Under the pieces are notes generated by a model, which was given only the letters and a program-made list of their open reading frames with translations, was not told where the DNA came from and made no database searches. This document shows, one piece after another, positions 4,924 through 7,219 of a DNA stretch of 7,219 nucleotides. A program made the position numbers and the translations under genes. Source of the DNA: an uncultured bacterium (GTDB lineage Bacteria > Patescibacteriota > Minisyncoccia > Phycocordibacterales > UBA5272); NCBI GenBank assembly GCA_903834855.1, contig CAILKS010000016.1:1-7219 (forward strand), given 5' to 3'. Position 1 is the first letter of the stretch. Each line of letters starts with the position of its first letter.

Positions 4924-4951
4924 AGTTTCAAGTTTCCAGTTTCTAGTTTCC
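4924..4951. repeat. 7-bp tandem array (AGTTTCN x4)
   Basis: Units AGTTTCA, AGTTTCC, AGTTTCT and AGTTTCC in exact register, then AG, right after the mscL stop. On the other strand the units read TGGAAAC, TAGAAAC and TTGAAAC, so they share the T.GA.A pattern of the arrays near the left edge. Confidence 0.9.
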
Positions 4952-4963
4952 AGAAATACAAAA

Positions 4964-4993
4964 TGGGCGCGCAAGGTAAACCTTGCGCGCCCA
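4964..4993 (-). terminator. Strong GC-rich terminator for the 58-aa gene
   Basis: Perfect 13-bp stem (TGGGCGCGCAAGG with CCTTGCGCGCCCA) around a 4-base loop. On the minus strand it is followed by TTTTGTATTT, a good T tract, and it sits 12 nt past the stop of the 58-aa gene. On the plus strand there is no T run, so it suits the minus strand; it may only slow transcription from mscL. Confidence 0.85.
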
Positions 4994-5005
4994 CAACCAC
5001 ACGAC

Positions 5006-5182
5006 CTATTTCGGTCGTTTACCTCCACGTCTGTTTGCAGAACGTTGATTGGTCTTCCAATTTTTGCGATCACCATTTTTCGTTTTTGGCATCGCACCAG
5101 CCGAAGCTTGGCGGAATTCAACGGCAGAAAGAGCGACAATCATAAGACCAGCAAGAAACGAAACTCTGTGATAAAGAAACAT
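5006..5182 (-). CDS. Small, probably secreted basic protein (58 aa), unknown family
   Basis: Not a family I recognise. Residues 4-21 are a basic start (YHR) then a hydrophobic core (FLAGLMIVALSAV), followed by ASA/GA near 26-30, a plausible signal-peptidase I site. The remaining 30 residues are strongly basic (11 K/R, one acidic) and rich in N, G and Q, suggesting binding to an anionic partner such as nucleic acid, cell wall or lipid. ATG at 5180-5182 is preferred: AAAGGAG lies exactly 6 nt upstream, whereas the in-frame ATG at 5188 touches that site. This clear Shine-Dalgarno site, with a strong terminator downstream, argues for a real gene although it is short. It is richer in GC than its neighbours. 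Confidence 0.65.
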   Translation of the reverse strand: MFLYHRVSFLAGLMIVALSAVEFRQASAGAMPKTKNGDRKNWKTNQRSANRRGGKRPK

Positions 5183-5236
5183 GAACATCTCCTTTGTTGA
5201 AGTTTCTAATAATCTAACACATTTAATTACAAAAAC

Positions 5237-5263
5237 AAAAAGGGCGAACTGGTCACCCTTTTT
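5237..5263. terminator. Bidirectional hairpin between the two tiny genes
   Basis: AAAAAGGG (5237-5244) pairs with CCCTTTTT (5256-5263); after one mismatch GA/TC extends the stem, leaving a 5-base loop. T-rich tails follow on both strands. It lies about 20 nt past the stop of the 56-aa gene and upstream of the 58-aa gene, so it separates the two minus-strand units. Confidence 0.7.
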
Positions 5264-5282
5264 CTTTAGCCATCAAAAATGG

Positions 5283-5453
5283 TCACATTGGGACACAGCG
5301 ACCGCGCTGATAGCCATCTGGCCCGATTTCCCAAACAACTTTCATTGGCGGTTCGGGTTCTTTCTTTTTGGCCGGCTCACCTTTCGTGAAATATGCCGTA
5401 ACCGCGCTGCCCCAAAAATCAACCAAAAAAAATGGATTCATCCTGAAGAACAT
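5283..5453 (-). CDS. Small hypothetical protein (56 aa)
   Basis: No family recognised. The protein starts MFFRMNPFFLVDFWGSAV, a short hydrophobic and aromatic stretch. A charged proline/lysine linker follows (KGEPAKKKEPEPP, about 24-36), then a compact end with MKVVWEIGPDGYQRGR and a single Cys, finishing at TGA. Support for a real gene: AAAGGGG sits 6 nt before the ATG, the same geometry as the neighbouring 58-aa gene. A TATACT box lies about 35 nt upstream, and hairpin terminators stand on both sides. Codon use favours GCC, GCG and CCG, unlike the AT-rich neighbours. A second ATG four codons in (AGG directly before it) is possible. If the TGA reading is right, UGA serves as stop here. Confidence 0.5.
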   Translation of the reverse strand: MFFRMNPFFLVDFWGSAVTAYFTKGEPAKKKEPEPPMKVVWEIGPDGYQRGRCVPM

Positions 5454-5488
5454 AAAATACCCCTTTGAGGGAAGCCCTCTGATATTTT

Positions 5489-5494
5489 AGTATA
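5489..5494 (-). promoter_or_regulatory. -10 box of the 56-aa gene
   Basis: TATACT on the minus strand predicts a transcript start near 5482 and a leader of about 29 nt. The leader contains a small GAGGG/CCCTC hairpin (about 5467-5479) and the AAAGGGG ribosome site at 5460-5466. No -35 is recognisable; that position is occupied by the terminator stem. Confidence 0.45.
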
Positions 5495-5501
5495 TACCCA
5501 C

Positions 5502-5541
5502 AATACAAAAGAGCGAGCCTTGCGGCTCGCTCTTTTGTATT
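5502..5541. terminator. Bidirectional terminator after the lysozyme-like gene
   Basis: GAGCGAGCC/GGCTCGCTC stem around TTGC, extended by AATACAAAA/TTTTGTATT to a perfect 18-bp stem. T-rich tails follow on both strands. It lies about 55 nt past the stop of the gene at 5596-6150 and just upstream of the promoter of the 56-aa gene. Confidence 0.88.
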
Positions 5542-5595
5542 TACTCTGGTATGAGTTACATTACCCGTTAAGGCAAGGTACGAGATGTTACGAAG

Positions 5596-6150
5596 TTAAT
5601 TCATAGCTATCTCGCTTATATCATCAGAACTAATTCTTTCCATAATTGCCATAACTTCATCGGGATAACTAGGAACTACTGTACCATTATAATAGTAAAG
5701 TTTTTCGGCTGTATCTTTTCCAGCATAGTAACGAGCAGTTTTAGCATTAGCACCTCCTAAGTTTTTACCTAGAGCGTCTATTGCATCACCGTAACTTTTG
5801 AAGTTATGTAATTTACATGACCCCCAACCGAATGGATTGTGACCACAAGCAGCTTTTCCACCAGAAGATTCACGTATAGCAATAGCAGGAAGTAAACGAA
5901 AATCTAGTCCATACTTTTCAGCAACTAAAACGAATGTCATACCAGTGCCCTCAAGTGGCATTGAACGATCCTTAAAATAAGTATCGATTGCTTCTGCTTT
6001 CTTTTCACGAACATCATCTACACTTACCACTACCTGAGTTATAGGAGCGGAAGATAGAGATCCAATATGTGAGGATATTGCGGCACTTGGGATGGCCATG
6101 AATGGCACAAACGCAAGTACTTGGCTCACCTTGTATAAGTATTTTGTCAT
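5596..6150 (-). CDS. Secreted lysozyme-like peptidoglycan hydrolase (glucosaminidase/SLT-like fold)
   Basis: 184 aa. Residues 4-24 form a signal peptide (basic start, core VLAFVPFMAI, small residues PSAA near 21-24). A linker (25-65) precedes a lysozyme-superfamily domain at about 66-172: VAEKYGLDFRLLPAIAIRESSGGK carries the probable catalytic Glu (E94), followed by N.FGWG (105-110), a FKSYGDAIDALGKNL helix and a YYYNGTVVPSYPDEV segment typical of secreted endo-beta-N-acetylglucosaminidase or transglycosylase proteins. C102 and C112 flank the FGWG motif and could form a disulfide outside the membrane. It likely cuts glycan strands, its own during growth or those of another cell. It stands alone, with tandem promoters and a long structured leader. 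GGAAAA near the ATG is a weak ribosome site. Confidence 0.82.
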   Translation of the reverse strand: MTKYLYKVSQVLAFVPFMAIPSAAISSHIGSLSSAPITQVVVSVDDVREKKAEAIDTYFKDRSMPLEGTGMTFVLVAEKYGLDFRLLPAIAIRESSGGKAACGHNPFGWGSCKLHNFKSYGDAIDALGKNLGGANAKTARYYAGKDTAEKLYYYNGTVVPSYPDEVMAIMERISSDDISEIAMN

Positions 6151-6272
6151 AGTTTTCCGATTACGCTTCGGAAACGTGTGATTCTGGGAAAATAGTGAGT
6201 GAAAATTAAAATACCTTAGGTTTTTGGGATTTTTACTCTCGAAAACTTAGGTATTTACACGTTCACTATTGT
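6151..6272 (-). ncRNA. Structured 5' leader of the lysozyme-like gene
   Basis: The nearest promoter predicts a start near 6272, giving a leader of about 122 nt. AATAGTGA (6191-6198) pairs with TCACTATT (6263-6270), so the stem begins within two or so bases of the transcript 5' end. Inside, AAATACCT (6209-6216) pairs with AGGTATTT (6249-6256), with further partial pairing inward. Nearer the ATG a second hairpin pairs 6154-6160 with 6168-6174 (7 bp, 7-nt loop), and its 3' strand holds the only GGAAA-like ribosome site. This layout could regulate translation. I match it to no known riboswitch class, including c-di-AMP or c-di-GMP types. Alternatively the outer repeat is a remnant of a small mobile palindrome. 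Confidence 0.55.
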
Positions 6273-6278
6273 GTGGTC

Positions 6279-6307
6279 ATTGTAGCACTTTCCAACCCCT
6301 TTGTCAA
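6279..6307 (-). promoter_or_regulatory. Consensus promoter P1 of the lysozyme-like gene
   Basis: Minus strand TTGACA (6302-6307), a 17-bp spacer and TACAAT (6279-6284): a near-perfect sigma-70 promoter, with predicted start near 6272. Confidence 0.85.
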
Positions 6308-6309
6308 GG

Positions 6310-6339
6310 ATTTTACCATGAAAACAGCCATTTTGTCAA
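6310..6339 (-). promoter_or_regulatory. Tandem upstream promoter P2
   Basis: Minus strand TTGACA (6334-6339), an 18-bp spacer and TAAAAT (6310-6315), ending two bases before the -35 of P1. It would add about 30 nt to the leader or interfere with P1. Confidence 0.6.
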
Positions 6340-6377
6340 TAATTTTTTGCTAAAAAACCTTTAAAATAAAGGATTAT

Positions 6378-6406
6378 TTGCAAAAGGACAAAAAACGTGT
6401 TATTAT
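6378..6406 (+). promoter_or_regulatory. Promoter of tRNA-Glu and downstream genes
   Basis: TTGCAA (6378-6383), a 17-bp spacer and TATTAT (6401-6406) on the plus strand, with a predicted start near 6413, some 60 nt before the tRNA. It is divergent from the P1/P2 pair. Confidence 0.65.
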
Positions 6407-6430
6407 CCAATTTATGCATATTTTGGGTCT

Positions 6431-6458
6431 AAGCTACTGGCTACAAGCTAAAGGCTGA
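6431..6458. repeat. 7-bp tandem array (..GCTA. x4)
   Basis: Units AAGCTAC, TGGCTAC, AAGCTAA and AGGCTGA in 7-nt register. It lies between the promoter at 6378-6406 and tRNA-Glu, so it would be part of the tRNA precursor. Unit TGGCTAC resembles TGGAAAC and TTGATAC of the other arrays (G at 3, A at 6). Confidence 0.7.
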
Positions 6459-6474
6459 GGTCTGTGCATTATTC

Positions 6475-6546
6475 GGCCCTATCGTCTATCGGTTAGGACG
6501 TATCCTTCTCAAGGATAAAAGCAGAGTTCGACTCTCTGTAGGGTCA
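6475..6546 (+). tRNA. tRNA-Glu, anticodon CTC
   Basis: 72 nt. Acceptor GGCCCTA/TAGGGTC with one G-U pair; D-arm GTCT...GGAC; anticodon arm TATCC-TTCTCAA-GGATA, so CTC reading GAG; T-arm CAGAG-TTCGACT-CTCTG perfect; discriminator A. No CCA is encoded (CAAA follows). No terminator separates it from the next gene, so read-through is possible. A second, TTC-type tRNA-Glu is expected elsewhere for GAA. Confidence 0.95.
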
Positions 6547-6564
6547 CAAACTGAAAAAATCGTG

Positions 6565-6573
6565 TGATACACT
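6565..6573 (+). promoter_or_regulatory. Extended -10 box of the membrane-protein gene
   Basis: TGA followed by TACACT ends 7 nt before the ATG at 6581, placing the transcript start at or next to the start codon (leaderless). Confidence 0.55.
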
Positions 6574-6580
6574 AAAACTT

Positions 6581-6835
6581 ATGATTGACCCAGAATTAAA
6601 AACACATTTGGAAAATATTGAAAAGGAACTTGTTGATCTTAGGAAAGGTACCCATGGTCTAGGCCCCAATTTAATGAGAGGAATTGTTTATGGTGCTGGA
6701 TATATAATTGGCGCTGTTCTAATAATTTTAATAATCGGTTGGATTTTAAATATAGTCGGTGTTATCCCCGCTCTTAGTAATCAAGTAAATGAATTTCGTT
6801 CAGCGTTACAACGTATAGGCGGACCAGTAAAGTAA
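6581..6835 (+). CDS. Small single-span membrane protein, DUF5665-like
   Basis: 84 aa. Residues 1-22 are a charged amphipathic segment (HLENIEKELVDLRKG) that may be a short coiled coil. A GPNLMRGIVYGAGYIIGAVLIIL stretch then enters one long membrane helix (about 34-61), and a soluble tail (PALSNQVNEFRSALQRI) follows. The order (charged N-terminus, RG-x-GxG-x-IGA at the helix start, a tail after the helix) resembles DUF5665 proteins, whose function is unknown; the assignment is by resemblance only. The start is supported by the extended -10 box 7 nt upstream; there is no Shine-Dalgarno site. The next gene begins 6 nt after the stop, so the two form a small operon. Confidence 0.8.
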   Translation: MIDPELKTHLENIEKELVDLRKGTHGLGPNLMRGIVYGAGYIIGAVLIILIIGWILNIVGVIPALSNQVNEFRSALQRIGGPVK

Positions 6836-6841
6836 AAATAT

Positions 6842-6991
6842 ATGACAACTCAAAAAGCAGATAAAAAATGTATAGTTTGTAAAATTGATTTAAATACTCA
6901 AAAGAGTTTTAAAGAACGTGAGGACTGGGAAAGTGTAAAATTTTGTAGTAGTAAGTGTAGGAAGATGACGGATGGGAAAAAGAGAAGGTAG
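6842..6991 (+). CDS. DUF2256-like small zinc-ribbon protein (49 aa)
   Basis: 49 aa, beginning MTTQKADKKCIVCK. Four cysteines in a CxxC...CSxxC arrangement (C10, C13, C35, C39) are ready to bind one zinc ion. The spacing with DWESVKFCSSKCR closely follows DUF2256, where the second half reads W..VKYCS.RCR. The tail is basic (KKRR), so nucleic-acid or ribosome contact is conceivable, but the family has no established function. It starts 6 nt after the stop of the membrane-protein gene, without a ribosome site, so it is probably translated from the same message. Confidence 0.78.
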   Translation: MTTQKADKKCIVCKIDLNTQKSFKEREDWESVKFCSSKCRKMTDGKKRR

Positions 6992-7006
6992 GAAATAAGA
7001 GATTTG

Positions 7007-7142
7007 CCTACAAGTTTCGTCTCGTCGCCACTCGACGAACTCGCAGGCCGCCGCTCGTGGTTTCGCTTGCTAGCGAAACATCACTACGCCCATTCGAACC
7101 CCAACGAAAGCAAAGCAGTTTGCTTTCTCCGTTTCCGCTATT
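7007..7142. repeat. tRNA-Ser-associated hairpin-rich element, copy C
   Basis: It starts with CCTACAAGTTTC (7007-7018), as does copy A. Hairpins: 7022-7038 (TCGTCG/CGACGA), 7057-7084 (GTG/CAC plus 7-bp GTTTCGC/GCGAAAC, AT bulge, loop TTGCTA) and 7107-7126 (AAAGCAAA/TTTGCTTT, loop GCAG). 7048-7138 aligns gap-free with 1540-1630 of copy B. The stems differ but remain paired. By analogy with A and B, TTCGAACCCC and CGTTTCCGC should copy the 3' end of an adjacent tRNA-Ser lying past the window edge. Confidence 0.8.
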
Positions 7143-7219
7143 AAAAAAATCGAGGCTTATAAGCCTCGATTTTTTTAATAGCGGAAACGGAGAAAGCAAA
7201 CTGCTTTGCTTTCGTTGGG
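7100..7219. repeat. Perfect 120-bp palindrome at the window end
   Basis: Bases 7100-7159 are the exact reverse complement of 7160-7219, with no loop and no mismatch, and the palindrome runs to the last base. The right arm repeats the GCAG-loop hairpin of copy C, which the tRNA side of copies A and B does not have. This suggests the right arm is a foldback from assembly rather than genome sequence, though a true palindrome is possible. Confidence 0.9.
7143..7176. terminator. Loopless bidirectional terminator palindrome
   Basis: Seven A, then TCGAGGCTTA and its reverse complement, then seven T: a perfect 34-bp palindrome with a 10-bp GC-containing core. It terminates well on either strand. By position it would end both the plus-strand operon and a minus-strand tRNA from beyond the edge. 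Confidence 0.85.

Noticed and set aside
5183..5188. ATG at 5188 as start of the 58-aa gene
   Set aside because: The AAAGGAG site directly touches it; the ATG at 5182 has the proper 6-nt spacing.
4963..5468. Plus-strand frames opposite the two tiny genes
   Set aside because: No ribosome site or promoter; they cross terminator hairpins. The minus-strand frames have spaced ribosome sites.
6191..6270. Miniature inverted-repeat transposon
   Set aside because: No target-site duplication is seen at the ends and the repeat begins at the predicted transcript start, so a leader structure explains it better, though not exclusively.
7008..7199. 63-aa minus-strand frame across the end palindrome
   Set aside because: It is built from the structured element and the palindrome, with no ribosome site or recognisable protein.
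7100..7219. Integron attC site
   Set aside because: CCAACG and CGTTGG at the arms recall attC cores, but the first base is C rather than a purine and the arms are perfect, without the extrahelical bases of attC.

Overview
The window looks like part of a streamlined, AT-rich bacterial genome, most likely a Candidate Phyla Radiation (Patescibacteria) lineage. This is an inference. It rests on mostly leaderless genes with a -10 box almost touching the ATG, minimal versions of common proteins (99-aa MscL), small CPR-style membrane and zinc-ribbon proteins, a secreted lysozyme-like protein, two of three tRNAs without an encoded CCA, and intergenic 7-bp tandem arrays. No marker gene in the window proves the taxonomy.

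Layout. 1-517: gene-free AT-rich DNA with four 7-bp-period arrays and a duplicated motif. 518-1000 (-): MTH1-like Nudix hydrolase. 1018-1745: non-coding block with two class II tRNA-Ser genes on the minus strand, anticodons ACT and GCT. Each is followed on its 3' side by partial direct and inverted copies of its own 3' end and a hairpin-rich element. 1851-3089 (+): glutamate dehydrogenase, convergent with 3086-4519 (-), a spermidine-synthase-like methyltransferase fused to a FemAB/GNAT-like domain. 4616-4915 (+): MscL. 4964-5541: two tiny minus-strand genes with good Shine-Dalgarno sites (58 aa, apparently secreted and basic; 56 aa, proline/lysine-rich), each separated by hairpin terminators. 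5596-6150 (-): secreted lysozyme-like hydrolase with tandem consensus promoters and a structured leader of about 120 nt. 6475-6991 (+): tRNA-Glu(CTC), a DUF5665-like membrane protein and a DUF2256-like zinc-ribbon protein. 7007-7219: a further copy of the structured element, ending in a perfect 120-bp palindrome at the window edge.

Most notable signal: the element at 1540-1630 aligns without gaps to 7048-7138. Most differences between the copies fall in two hairpins as compensatory pair changes (about nine base pairs by eye), with loops TTGCTA and GCAG unchanged. A conserved folded structure tied to tRNA-Ser 3' ends is therefore likely. By analogy with the other copies, another tRNA-Ser gene is predicted just past the right edge. 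I do not recognise this element as a described family.

The protein genes form no single pathway. They cover nucleotide-pool sanitation, amino-acid nitrogen metabolism, osmotic safety, cell-wall turnover and unknown functions, mostly as single-gene units with their own promoters.
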